Part shown: piece by piece, positions 1 to 9,422 of the stretch
Layout of the letters: each line of letters starts with the position of its first letter
Position numbering within the stretch: position 1 is the first letter of the stretch
Assembly (NCBI RefSeq): GCF_037102585.1
Contig: NW_027043838.1
Location: 248,001-312,000, forward strand
Length of the DNA: 64,000 nucleotides
Origin: Saccharomycopsis crataegensis
Lineage: Eukaryota > Ascomycota > Saccharomycetes > Ascoideales > Saccharomycopsidaceae
Direction of reading: 5' to 3'
Position numbers and translations under genes: made by a program
The notes under the pieces: model-generated
The model's database searches: none
The model's input: only the letters and a program-made list of their open reading frames with translations
What the model was told of the DNA's origin: nothing

Positions 1-1303
1 TTATTTTTGTCGTTTCATCTTCATCGTCGTCTTCATGCTTGCCCTCATTTCCGCCAGATTTTATTGTTTTGATTTTATTTTCGCTGGAAGCTTTATTGGA
101 AAATTGTGGCTTATTCTTGAAAATGCTTATAGCCTCTTTCAAAGCTTTGACATGATCTATCGCCAATTTCATTTTCTCCTGTTCATTTTCTGCAGATATA
201 AAATCTTTCATCACAAAATCATAATGAGTTTCAAAGCTCAGTAATATGTCAGTGACCTTTTCAATAATATCAGGACCTGCCTCTTGGATTCTTCTCAAAG
301 GGCTCACACATTGCAAATATCCATATTTATGTGTTCCGGTGACTGGTATTACACCAACAACAAGATCATAAATTTTTAACATTGCCACAAAGATATAGTC
401 TCTATTCACATCAGTAATAGGTTTCCCACGAGCCACAATTCCAGAATCAGAAATTCTGTCGACTATTTTATGGAAAACATCTTCAACATTCTTCATTGTT
501 TTATCCTTCCGGAGTATTTCATTTATCACGCTTGCTAATGGTGAAAGACGTACTAATACCTTCACGGCATCCACTTCTTTATTCTTTGGTGTGAATGCCG
601 TATTATAAGTTTCTTTAAACGAGTGGATGTTAGTGAAGAGCTTCTCAATACGCTCAACAAAAGAGCCCCATGCTTCTATGGCACCTGGTTTCATCGCTTT
701 TGGGCTGATATCTGTAACATATTCATTCAAATAAGGTACCACTTCTGTGCTATGAAAAATGACACTTTCTTGGGAAGAATTCTTACGATCGAAAATTTTG
801 TCATTGAGAATTTCCGCTCTTCCTATAGCCCTAATCGAAAGGATCACTTTTGAAGAATTCTTGGTATCATTGGATATATTCATTAAGCGACATATGGTTC
901 CTACTACAGGCCCATTATTTTTCTTAGAAGAATCAATAACTGCCAAATCACTAACGATAACTAATAAAAACCATGGTTCATTAACATCATTTGCTTTTTT
1001 TGACCTAAGGTTTTTTTCGTTATTTGAACCAAGTATTGATGACTTCAAAGATTCAATACCTTCGAAGCTTTCATTAGGAAACTTTGGCTTCGAGTGTGTT
1101 AGAGTCCTTATTATAGGCCCGAATGGTGAATTTTGCTTTGAATATTTTGGAAGATCAAGTAACGGTGCAAATTGGGAGATAAGTTCAAGTGACGAAAGTT
1201 TATTTGCAGTGATTTTATAAAAGATTTCTGGAATAAGGACAATGTTTGGGTTGCCTTTTGAGACTTGAGAGATTGAGATAGTTGGAATTGTCAAGGTCGT
1301 CAT
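1..1303 (-). CDS. Lon protease, peroxisomal (LONP2-like), N-terminal part, runs off the window
   Basis: Open minus-strand frame from an ATG at 1303-1301 to base 2 without a stop, so about 434 N-terminal residues are visible and the C-terminus lies outside. The start reads MTTLTIPTISISQ and is followed by a stretch resembling the Lon N-domain: an opening 'NPNIVLIP' strand, 'GPIIRTLT', 'GPVVGTICRLMNI' and 'VILSIRAIGRAEIL'. A helical part around 'DLVVGVIPVTGTHKYG' matches where Lon proteins have their helical N-lobe, and an acidic linker (EDDDEDE) comes near the edge. There is no arginine-rich mitochondrial presequence, which favours the peroxisomal type over PIM1. The AAA+ and Ser-Lys protease parts, which would prove the family, are not in view, so the name rests on the substrate-binding domain only. 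Family role: ATP-dependent degradation of peroxisomal matrix proteins. Confidence 0.55.
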   Translation of the reverse strand, partial: MTTLTIPTISISQVSKGNPNIVLIPEIFYKITANKLSSLELISQFAPLLDLPKYSKQNSPFGPIIRTLTHSKPKFPNESFEGIESLKSSILGSNNEKNLRSKKANDVNEPWFLLVIVSDLAVIDSSKKNNGPVVGTICRLMNISNDTKNSSKVILSIRAIGRAEILNDKIFDRKNSSQESVIFHSTEVVPYLNEYVTDISPKAMKPGAIEAWGSFVERIEKLFTNIHSFKETYNTAFTPKNKEVDAVKVLVRLSPLASVINEILRKDKTMKNVEDVFHKIVDRISDSGIVARGKPITDVNRDYIFVAMLKIYDLVVGVIPVTGTHKYGYLQCVSPLRRIQEAGPDIIEKVTDILLSFETHYDFVMKDFISAENEQEKMKLAIDHVKALKEAISIFKNKPQFSNKASSENKIKTIKSGGNEGKHEDDDEDETTKI

Positions 1304-1724
1304 TGCGTAATTCAGAGAAAATGGTGTTCGTGAAGAGTCTGCAAACTAGCTATTTTATCGTCAGCGATTTTCAAAAGAAAGGAAAAAATACAAAAAGCAC
1401 TTCAACAGTCCCCTTTTATCTTTTGGTGGCTAAGGTTAGAAAGCTCAAGGAGGCAAAAGCTAGCAAGGCTGCACGACGTTTATCTTCATATATTGTTATC
1501 TTTTGTGCATCGCACCCTTTCACCCACCCGCTTTGTGTGACTCCATTCCTCTACGCCGGGTTCTGTACCCCCATTTCTACTGACAACATGTTGTGTATCA
1601 TTTTGCCTCTACAGAGAGATAAGTTTGCCAAATTCCAGCAAACAAACACAGAAAAAATTCAAATGGCATGAAAAATAACTAGAATATCAAGGCAATATAT
1701 ATAAAGAAAAATAAGAAAAAAAAT
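1304..1724. other. Intergenic: Lon-like promoter and CYB2-like 3' end
   Basis: Lies upstream of the Lon-like ATG and downstream of the flavocytochrome stop, both genes being on the minus strand. A C-rich patch (near 1510-1535) and A-rich 3' UTR-like sequence (1665-1724) are visible. The 129-codon plus-strand frame here is low-complexity and resembles nothing; I read it as chance. Confidence 0.5.
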
Positions 1725-3206
1725 TTAAAGCTTCGGCTTGAATTTAGGATTATCCAAAGGCTCATATACTTTATGGAATAACTCATCGCCAGCATTGAAC
1801 CGGTTAAGCAAGCCTCGGGTATCCACATAATCCTCATTTAATTGATCCAAGCTTGTCACCCCCAACAAACGCATGTTCATTAATAACTCATCTTTCAAAA
1901 TCTGGAAAGCCTTCTTAACACCATTATCCCCATAAGTAGACATGGCGTACAAAAAAGGTCTACCAATGCCCACACCCTTGGCACCCAAAGCAATAGCTTT
2001 AAGAATGTCAGTAGCACGACGAACACCACCATCGACGAAAACCTCAATTTTATCAGTAAGACCTCTTTTATGTAAAATTGGCATCAAGTCTGCGAGAATT
2101 TCAATACCGGAACGAGAAAATTCAAGTTGACGACCACCGTGATTGGACAATACGATCCCTTGAACTCCACAACTAATGGCTTTCAAAGCATCTTCGGTGG
2201 ATAACACCCCTTTAAGAACAATTGGCATATTTGTGATACTTCTAAACCACTTAAGATCTTCCCAGCAAAGACCAGTATCAATAAATGAAGAAATTGCACG
2301 AGCAGCACCTTGTGAACGATCGATTTCCCCGTCATTCTCCTCATCTTGGACCTCAGCGGCATCCGCAAGATATTTGGACCGCATATCTTTCTCACGACGA
2401 CCAAGTTGAGGGGCATCAACAGTAATGAACAATCCCTTCATACCACGCGCTTCAGCATGACGCACAAGTTTTTCTGTCACTTTACGATTAGAATTGACGT
2501 ATAATTGGAACCACTGATCTTGATCGGGTAAAGCGGCATCTACGATTTCATCAAATGAGCAGGACGCAAGAGTAGGGATCATTTGAATAACACCATGAGA
2601 CCCACAGGATCTAGTAAGAACTTTCTCACCATCTTGATGGCCCAATTTACCAAGAGCTGTTGCTGTGACGTAAAACGGCACCGAGGATTTACATCCCAAC
2701 ATTGTTGTGGTGAAATCAACATTGGTGACATTGACAAGAATTCTTGGGATGAAATAAATACGCTGGTAAGCATAATGGTTTTCTCGAAGGGTGATTTCAT
2801 CATCACAGCCAGAAGAATAATAAGCCCAACCATTGGCTTCCATGGTATGACGAGCAACATATTCAAAGTCCATGAGGTTGTAGATTTGATGCAAAGGAGG
2901 CATACGCTTGACCATATCAAGACGTTTCAACTCATTTGGGTCTATCGTTTTTTCCTCTTCTTTGATACCCAAACCACCAGTGACCTCGCCTAGATGCTTA
3001 TCCTTTGGCAAATATTTGTCCAATGTGTCTGGAGGGTGAACCGGGTCGAACTTCTTTGTGCAATCAGCACCAGCATATCTCATGATAATTTTAGTCCCAC
3101 CTGGATGACTTGGTAAGAACTCGGTAACATCATAAGCTTTGCCATGGATTATTACCCAGACATCATTTTTTTTATTGTGTTTCGCAACTTCTTGAATCGA
3201 GACCAT
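1725..3206 (-). CDS. CYB2: Flavocytochrome b2-type L-lactate (2-hydroxyacid) dehydrogenase without presequence
   Basis: 493 residues from the first true ATG (3206-3204); the frame extends nine codons further to a TTG but no ATG lies there. Residues 1-80 are a cytochrome b5 fold with the heme ligands in 'SHPGG' (His34) and 'VHPPD' (His57), 23 residues apart as in yeast Cyb2. The rest is an FMN-dependent 2-hydroxyacid dehydrogenase barrel with 'FQLYV' (Tyr236), 'PIVLKG' (Lys332) and the base-containing 'SNHGGRQLEFSRSG' (His356, Arg359), then 'VFVDGGVRRATDI'. Family reaction: L-lactate to pyruvate with electrons passed through heme to cytochrome c. Saccharomyces Cyb2 carries an intermembrane-space presequence of about 80 residues; none is encoded here in frame, so this copy may be cytosolic or act on another hydroxyacid. 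It is a good family match, but substrate and location are inferred. Confidence 0.85.
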   Translation of the reverse strand: MVSIQEVAKHNKKNDVWVIIHGKAYDVTEFLPSHPGGTKIIMRYAGADCTKKFDPVHPPDTLDKYLPKDKHLGEVTGGLGIKEEEKTIDPNELKRLDMVKRMPPLHQIYNLMDFEYVARHTMEANGWAYYSSGCDDEITLRENHYAYQRIYFIPRILVNVTNVDFTTTMLGCKSSVPFYVTATALGKLGHQDGEKVLTRSCGSHGVIQMIPTLASCSFDEIVDAALPDQDQWFQLYVNSNRKVTEKLVRHAEARGMKGLFITVDAPQLGRREKDMRSKYLADAAEVQDEENDGEIDRSQGAARAISSFIDTGLCWEDLKWFRSITNMPIVLKGVLSTEDALKAISCGVQGIVLSNHGGRQLEFSRSGIEILADLMPILHKRGLTDKIEVFVDGGVRRATDILKAIALGAKGVGIGRPFLYAMSTYGDNGVKKAFQILKDELLMNMRLLGVTSLDQLNEDYVDTRGLLNRFNAGDELFHKVYEPLDNPKFKPKL

Positions 3207-3586
3207 TGGAATATCTGGGGGAGCCCTTTGCAAATGTAATCAAGCAATTATAACAATGTAAAGGAGTGTATTGCGAGCGACCAATATTGGAAACAGAAAA
3301 ATAGTGCAAAAATATATATATAAATTGCTGTTTCCTTGTTGTAATCGAGCAAAGGACGTCACAATTCTTGAAAACAAAGGATTTCCCCGGACTTTTATAT
3401 CTCCGCGCCTTAGTCAGCAGGTGGGGGGGCGTGAGTGGTTCGGCAAAGGGGAATTGATTGGGGTCACTTACACGGTAAATAGCTCTATAATTATTTTTCT
3501 GCACAGGCCATCCAAACCATTTATTATCCATTTTATTTTCACATTAAATAATAATAATAATAAACAAATCTATTTACACATTATAT
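3207..3586. other. Intergenic: CYB2-like promoter and RIB3 3' end
   Basis: Promoter side of the flavocytochrome gene. A TATA-like 'TATATATA' lies about 110 bp upstream of its ATG (near 3316-3323). A 119-codon minus-strand frame overlaps here but resembles nothing. A GTAAGT at 3467-3472 (minus) could be a 5' splice site, but no acceptor in the right phase for the dehydrogenase was found. Confidence 0.4.
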
Positions 3587-4276
3587 TTACTGTTCCTCAA
3601 GGTACTTCTTGAAGGATTTAATGGTTATTATACCAATGTTATGTTTCTTTCCAAATTCCACACAGTCTGGAAGTCGCTGCATCATGCCATCCTCTTCTCT
3701 GACAAGTTCACAAATCACGGCAGCATCTTTGCAACCAGATGAAAGGCATAACTGGACCGCGGTTTCTGTGTGACCTTGTCTTTCTTTGAGCAAACCATCG
3801 ACAGCTCTAAGTGGAACAACGTGGCCCGGTCTAGTGAATTCCTCTGCCTTAACTTCATCGTTTGCCAACATCTGGCATGTTTTAGCTCTATCACCAGCAG
3901 AGATACCGGTAGTGGTGCCAATAGCATAGTCGACGGTAATAGTATAAGCAGTGTGATGGCGATCTGTTTGGGTCGATGGTGGTAGCATGAGAGGCAATTT
4001 AAGACGATCCGCGCGAGCGTTGCTCAATGGGGCACAAATGTACCCAGAAGATTCTCTCACCAAGAACGCCATTTTGGCAGGTGTTATATGTTCAGCAGCA
4101 ATGACCAAGTCCCCTTCATTCTCACGGTCTTCATCATCCATTACGATGAGAAATTCACCATTCTCTATATAAATTTCCTTGGTTAGTTAATGTACCAATT
4201 TATTGGGCAAATCATCAAATATATACTAACTAAATCTTTCAAGAGCCTCGGGTATAGGGGTGAAAACTTCAGACAT
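3587..4276 (-). CDS. RIB3: 3,4-dihydroxy-2-butanone-4-phosphate synthase, spliced
   Basis: Riboflavin pathway enzyme converting ribulose 5-phosphate to dihydroxybutanone phosphate plus formate. The coding sequence is complement(3587-4164, 4231-4276), 207 residues (yeast Rib3 has 208). Exon 1 encodes MSEVFTPIPEALERF plus one base; exon 2 resumes with the Lys codon completed across the junction, then 'NGEFLIVMDDEDRENEGD', the conserved acidic metal-binding motif. The 66 bp intron starts GTTAGT, has an AACTAAC branch site and ends TATAG. Other family motifs seen: 'SSGYICAPL', 'DRHHTAYT', 'GTTTGISAGDRA' and 'GHVVPLRA'. Without the intron the protein would lack its N-terminal strand and part of the active site, so the splice is well supported. 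The 5'ss GTTAGT differs from the usual GTATGT. Confidence 0.95.
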
Positions 4277-6020
4277 TTTTGTGGTTATGGTATTGTGTAT
4301 AGCTGAAATATTTTGCTGGGACAAGATATCAGTGGAAAAATCGAGAATGTAGCTTGTTTATGTAGTCGGAGATACCAGGCCGAGCCCTTATATGTAATGA
4401 TGATTAATTAATGTTTTTTAACACCCGAAAAATTTTGTTTGCTGAATAAGAAAAGTCATCCTCCGCGGCGGAGAGCGTCCGTGAAAACCACCGCACCGGA
4501 ACATATTCTGTTATGGCTCCAACATCTACATAACTCCTTATTATTGCCATTCCATTGTGGATCCTGTTATTTGGTATTCCTGATTGCTGTACACAATAAT
4601 CCAACAACTCAGGTAATCTCATCAAGGAATAAATGTATACCCTCCCATAAAAATGGCAAAAGCATCGGAAGTCAATCTTTCCTAATACAGACTATCTCCG
4701 AGATTTTGCATTAATAATACTGTAAATGTCGGATATTCTCCATAAGTTCTTTGAGCTTCATTAATTAATCCAAAGTGTAGAATAATTCAAATTGTTATCA
4801 GAGCATAATGACGAATGGAAATCATCAGGTACAAAAGTTTTCAGCTCCTCTAGATTATCGGTTACTGTATTGTGGTAGAGTAAAGAAGTTAGGTTGATAG
4901 TAAACGCCTTTAAAGAAAAAGATAGAAATACTATATGTTTGATGCAGGTAATGTCTTTACCTCTGAACAAATGATTGCAAATAATACATCAGGCTGCATT
5001 GTTATCATCATTTTCATCGATTTGTTGCATGATATTCTTCCAGGTTTATCCTTACTTTTACTTGCCACGCGTCTGAAGACGCGTTTGTTACTTTTATCTT
5101 ACTGCATAAAATCCTCAAAATCTCTTGTTACTTGTCTTTACGTAATTAAAATATAAATTATGGATTTATTACGGTACAAAAGCTTCATAAGGAGGTTTGA
5201 TAATCCATTTGATCTGATCATTTGCAGATTGATGTAGTGTTTCGGATCGATGTTGATTCCATGATTGAGTTACCCTCATATTATCATTTTTAAAAATCAC
5301 GTAATGAAACCGAATGAAAAATGTTTTTAATTGATTATTGTGACCTTTTTGTGAATATGTGAGTGATATTTCGGTACTTTTAACATAAAAAGAAAAAGGA
5401 CAAAAAAGGATAAGAGATGTATGAATCTATTTGAAGTAAATACTGCATTAGAAAATGTCTTCATTATGCTTAGAAATAGTTATCAATTACAGTGATATAG
5501 TGAGACTTTATATAAAAAGTATGTAGTTTATATAAGATATATTAGGATAAATAAATAGGCACGTAATTTATATAACAAATAAAACAGCATTAACTTGTGT
5601 GAAGACGTAGTAATAGGCAATAGCAAGTAACAAAGATAACAAGGGATAAAACATAAAGAAGATAGTAATACGTAGTTAACTTCGATAAAGATAATATAGT
5701 TTGTTCAATAATAGAGTCTCTATATGATTCGGATATGATCTCTTCATAGTGTAAAGTGTGTGGCAATAAATTACACAAATGCATTAATTGGTAATAGCAC
5801 ATAACAAAGTATCAACCGTATGTAGTGAGAATGGATTTTAATATAAAAAAGTAATAATAATACAGCTCTCTATAATATTCTACCATAATTATTCGAAAAA
5901 AACTACAATACATCTCATAGATAAAGAATAAGCGTCGTTTTGAAATACTTATATACCAAAACGGTGGTACTATTATACAAACACGACCGCACATTGTGAA
6001 CCCATAAACTGACAACAAAT
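4277..6020. other. 1.7 kb gene-poor region upstream of RIB3
   Basis: No convincing gene. The frames of 60-91 codons on both strands are AT-driven, overlap each other and match no family I know. It holds the RIB3 promoter (4277-4400), a GC-rich patch near 4460-4500, a perfect 18 bp palindrome with two ACGCGT boxes at 5067-5084, and long AT-rich sequence from 5100 to 6000. A non-coding RNA or a relic of an old insertion is possible but not supported. Confidence 0.5.
5067..5084. promoter_or_regulatory. Palindrome with two MluI cell-cycle boxes (ACGCGT)
   Basis: ACGCGTCT-GA-AGACGCGT is a perfect 18 bp palindrome carrying two ACGCGT hexamers 12 bp apart. ACGCGT is the binding site of the G1/S factor MBF in yeasts. 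The site is about 0.8 kb upstream of RIB3 and 0.9 kb upstream of the tRNA-Gly gene, with no evident target, so function is uncertain. Confidence 0.35.
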
Positions 6021-6091
6021 GCGTGGATGGTTTAGTGGTAAAATTCAACTTTGCCATAGTTGAGCCCCGGGTTCGATTCCCGGTCTACGCA
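6021..6091 (+). tRNA. tRNA-Gly (anticodon GCC)
   Basis: 71 bp cloverleaf without intron. The acceptor stem GCGTGGA pairs with TCTACGC (one G-T pair). The D arm contains the A box 'TGGTTTAGTGGTA'. The anticodon stem is CAACT/AGTTG around loop TTGCCAT, giving anticodon GCC at 6053-6055. The T arm carries the B box 'GGTTCGATTCC'. A T6 run follows at 6095-6100 as Pol III terminator. The 3' CCA is not encoded. Confidence 0.98.
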
Positions 6092-6094
6092 ATC

Positions 6095-6100
6095 TTTTTT
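6095..6100 (+). terminator. Pol III terminator of tRNA-Gly
   Basis: Run of six T starting 4 bp after the tRNA 3' end, the normal Pol III stop signal. Confidence 0.85.
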
Positions 6101-6267
6101 AGTAATTGATACTTCCTTTTTTTTATATCCTCTCTTTTGATTAAATATTAACATATTTACTACAAATTTAATAGGCTTTAACTCTGAATTTTTGAGCTTT
6201 ATTTGAAATAAAATCTAGTATATTCATGGCAGACAATAAAATCATGAAAATAATCACAATTAGTCTG

Positions 6268-8646
6268 CTAGTTATTAGATGTGACTATCTCTGGCAGTTT
6301 TTCATCAAAAATATTCAACTTATTTTCACATAATTCTATAAAACGACCCAATAACCCATCTGCACGACGTAGCCAAGCCCCATCTTCAGGAGCCCCATCA
6401 CTTTCTCTATCAAACCCGTAAACCATCTCCAAGCATTTGTCAAGACTTAATTTAAGTTGAACTATGTCATTCATGTGCTCCCATTGGTTCGAAGATAGCA
6501 AAAGCCATAATCCTGCTTTACGATAGCGTGTGAGACCCATAACTGCCAAATTTGCTTTTTGTAGCTTATATGGGTTTGTGAGAAGAATTGGGTCATCATT
6601 GTCTTGATTCTTCTTGAACACGCTGAAAGTCTTCTCTGAGTTTTTGACTCCTCGTGAACCGTTGACGGAGGCCGTAACGTCTTCAAGGTTGGTGATGAGG
6701 TTTCTAGTTTCCAATAACAGGTACTTTGAATGATTGAAAAGGAATACGGAATAACTGTAGCTAATACGTTCCATTATTAAGGCCTTGAGCAAGTGATATG
6801 ACCTTTCCTCTAATACCTGCTTTTTAGGTGATGATAAATTATCAACAATATTGTATGTTAAAAGCTTCAAGGATATGATTTCATTCAAATGTTTAATAGA
6901 ATATATGTTATTACTCGTAGATAACAACGATCCAGCACCGGAGTGTGAAATTTCCAGTAATGTGTTGATCTTCAAACAATTAAAGAGTTCAGAGATGGTC
7001 ATTTGAAAACGTAACACAAACGATTTCAAATTAGAGCGCGACAAGAACGTGTAGTTTACCGAGTCAATAGTTTGGAAAATGGTATCCAATTTACCACGGA
7101 TCGAATTGTAGTAGGCATCAGAAGATGAAGTTTCTTGTTGGATTAAATCAAAAAGGAGTGAGATCACAAGCATTTCCTGACATGAGGCATAATAAGTCCA
7201 TGATTTCTCATTGTTGAAATCTTTTTTAAGAAGGTCATATGTTGAGTGGGCATATTTGTAATCACGCAACATAAATGCCCAGTCAGCTAATTTTCTGGTA
7301 ACTGCCTCACTGGAATTACTACTGTAATAGCCAGTACGGGCATCAACAACCCCAACAGTAGTGGTCAATTCATGTGGCTTATGGGCATTTGAACCAAAGA
7401 AGGATGTTTTTGAAGGGGTGTTAACTGTACTGCTCGGATTAGAAAAATATCTTCTTGAGGCGGAAAAAAATCTATTGGTAATGGATTTCCGTGGTTGAAC
7501 ATGTATATCATCCCAATATGTAATCTTCTTTTCCATAAATGGTATGAGATTCAATTTCACTAATTCAATTAACATATTGATTATGTTGTTATGATCGTTC
7601 GTACTAAATGGTATCATTTTGTTTTTGTCATCTTTGGGTCTGCCATACTGAAACTCCATGAGTTCTTCACTGATTGATTTGAAAATTCCCGGTTGAAGTA
7701 ACTCTTCATAATTAATATCACAAGAGTCAGTATTATGATACATTCCGGTGAATGGGGCAGAATCCTTTTGGTCCTTTAGTTTCAAAGTTAAACATGGATA
7801 GTAGAAATTCTTCTTCACATATGATTTGATTTCATCGCACTGAGCTTCATCACCTTCCTTTGATTTATCCACCAATACCAAAAAGCAAATCAAAGAATCA
7901 TCATCACTTTGCAAGTCCAAAAAAGAAGGGATTTCTACCTTTGGATCCGGAGGAATTGCTTGGGAATCATTAGCCCGAAGATCGGGACTAAGTAACAAAT
8001 GTTTCTTCCTATTTAAATTATTTTGAGCAAGAATTTGATTTATTGTTTCTACCGAGTCACTAGAGGTGAGAACAATGAAATGAATAATCGGATGATTAAA
8101 GCATTCAAATGGTAAAAGGCAATGGTTTGAATAAACCTTTGATATGAGTTTCAAGTATAATGATTTTTTTAACAATTTAGTCTTGGCATTGATTTTCCTA
8201 TTTTGATCATCATTTTCTTTTCCTGGTTTCACCTCACTTATAAGTTTTCTAATTTCCCCATTGTATAATTTCACATATTCGGTCATGATTTGATTTAGAT
8301 CCCCTGGTCTGAACAATTCTAGACTATTGTTTCCCGAAGCGGCATATTGCTGTTGTTTTTGAGTTTGAGTAGTTATTACGTCCATCACACTGCGAGAAAA
8401 TCTTATGGAAAACGATTTATAAGTATTAGTTATGAGTTGAGTGTTTTTGATATTGAAATTGGATTTAAGATTTGCTCCAAAGGGGCGGATAAGGTGATAA
8501 AATGAATCATAGCCATAATTTGAAGACACAAACTCATCCGCGGAATGTGATGAAATGATCGAAACAGTTGGTGCAAGCGAGTTTGCGAGAAGTTCTTTGC
8601 ATATTAGAGAAGAATCATTATTGGATATATCATGTATATTTACCAT
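6268..8646 (-). CDS. TRS85: TRAPPIII subunit Trs85 (TRAPPC8 family)
   Basis: 792 residues with ATG at 8646-8644. The N-terminus has the family signature 'LANSLAPTVSIISSHSADEF' (residues about 20-39) followed by 'YHLIRPFG'. Later parts are helical, with 'RKLADWAFMLRDYKYAHSTY' (TPR-like solenoid) in the middle, as in TRAPPC8 proteins. Trs85 is the subunit that defines TRAPPIII, the GEF for Ypt1 in autophagy and in Golgi and endosomal traffic. Length is close to yeast Trs85 (698) plus low-complexity insertions, e.g. around 410-440. No transmembrane segment or intron was seen. The next gene, a tRNA, is on the other strand 177 bp beyond the stop. Confidence 0.85.
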   Translation of the reverse strand: MVNIHDISNNDSSLICKELLANSLAPTVSIISSHSADEFVSSNYGYDSFYHLIRPFGANLKSNFNIKNTQLITNTYKSFSIRFSRSVMDVITTQTQKQQQYAASGNNSLELFRPGDLNQIMTEYVKLYNGEIRKLISEVKPGKENDDQNRKINAKTKLLKKSLYLKLISKVYSNHCLLPFECFNHPIIHFIVLTSSDSVETINQILAQNNLNRKKHLLLSPDLRANDSQAIPPDPKVEIPSFLDLQSDDDSLICFLVLVDKSKEGDEAQCDEIKSYVKKNFYYPCLTLKLKDQKDSAPFTGMYHNTDSCDINYEELLQPGIFKSISEELMEFQYGRPKDDKNKMIPFSTNDHNNIINMLIELVKLNLIPFMEKKITYWDDIHVQPRKSITNRFFSASRRYFSNPSSTVNTPSKTSFFGSNAHKPHELTTTVGVVDARTGYYSSNSSEAVTRKLADWAFMLRDYKYAHSTYDLLKKDFNNEKSWTYYASCQEMLVISLLFDLIQQETSSSDAYYNSIRGKLDTIFQTIDSVNYTFLSRSNLKSFVLRFQMTISELFNCLKINTLLEISHSGAGSLLSTSNNIYSIKHLNEIISLKLLTYNIVDNLSSPKKQVLEERSYHLLKALIMERISYSYSVFLFNHSKYLLLETRNLITNLEDVTASVNGSRGVKNSEKTFSVFKKNQDNDDPILLTNPYKLQKANLAVMGLTRYRKAGLWLLLSSNQWEHMNDIVQLKLSLDKCLEMVYGFDRESDGAPEDGAWLRRADGLLGRFIELCENKLNIFDEKLPEIVTSNN

Positions 8647-9422
8647 CTTATTTGCTAGTATTTGGCGTACTCTTTAATTTGGTGTTATCAAGATTACTTT
8701 GAATATCTTCATCAATATCTAACAACAAATGGTGAATGCAAATAATAATAATGCACACGATATAAAAATCCTGATGCAGAGCTTCAAAAGAATAAATTTC
8801 TAAAACTCGCACTTCCGAAAAATTATTTCAATTATCTTATATTTTGGAAACAATTTAGATTTACTGTATCATTTACTACTTGTTGGTTATACTTACCACT
8901 TTTTTTACCGTTCACTCTGTGCTCTGAACTCTTAATTTTGTCATGTGACAATTCACATGACACAGTTTATTTGGAAAGTTCCTCAGTTATTGCTTATATT
9001 ATTCTTTATTTTAGAACCATTAATCAATAACCTGACGAATAATATGCTCGTTAATATTCCATTAACCTCGGAACTCTGGATCTCGGCACAGGCATCCTAA
9101 AAGTTTCTGATTTCTCAACGTATCAGATGTACAGTACAAGTTTTACCCAATATTAAACATGTTGAAGTCTTCCGCCTTAGTTGCATGATATTGAAGATAA
9201 TTACAAAAACAATTTCATGGAAATGAGCATGTAATCAATTGAGAGCGTAAATATTTGCTGATAAAAAATAGAGGATAATGAAATATACCTACAGAAAGTT
9301 TCAGTGTACGGGGATGTGTTTTAATAAGAACGTCGATAATATTCCCTAATTAAATGCAGTTTGTATTTTCCTGCAAGTTAGTTAAGTATTATTAATGAAA
9401 GTCAGACATTCGTTGGAGCCCA
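8647..9422. other. Intergenic: TRS85 promoter, EMP70 3' region
   Basis: 776 bp with no convincing frame. The first part should be the TRS85 promoter. A 24 bp inverted repeat with a Cbf1-type site lies at 8940-8963. The part near 9422 is the EMP70 3' UTR. Confidence 0.5.
8940..8963. promoter_or_regulatory. Inverted repeat with Cbf1/CDEI-like site
   Basis: TGTCATGTGA, a 4 bp spacer (CAAT), then TCACATGACA: a perfect 10 bp inverted repeat. The left arm on the minus strand reads GTCACATG, matching the RTCACRTG consensus bound by Cbf1. It sits about 300 bp upstream of TRS85. Binding is inferred. Confidence 0.3.

Noticed and set aside
3467-3531. Upstream exon with GTAAGT as missing N-terminus of CYB2
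   Set aside because: Joining in phase to the dehydrogenase frame needs an AG that is not there, and the 20 residues do not look like a presequence.
4404-4714. Overlapping 73- and 91-codon frames as small genes
   Set aside because: Opposite strands of the same DNA, no family likeness, no splice or promoter support.
8940-8963. CDEI-like site as part of a point centromere
   Set aside because: No CDEII-length AT block with CDEIII beside it; point centromeres are not expected in this clade.
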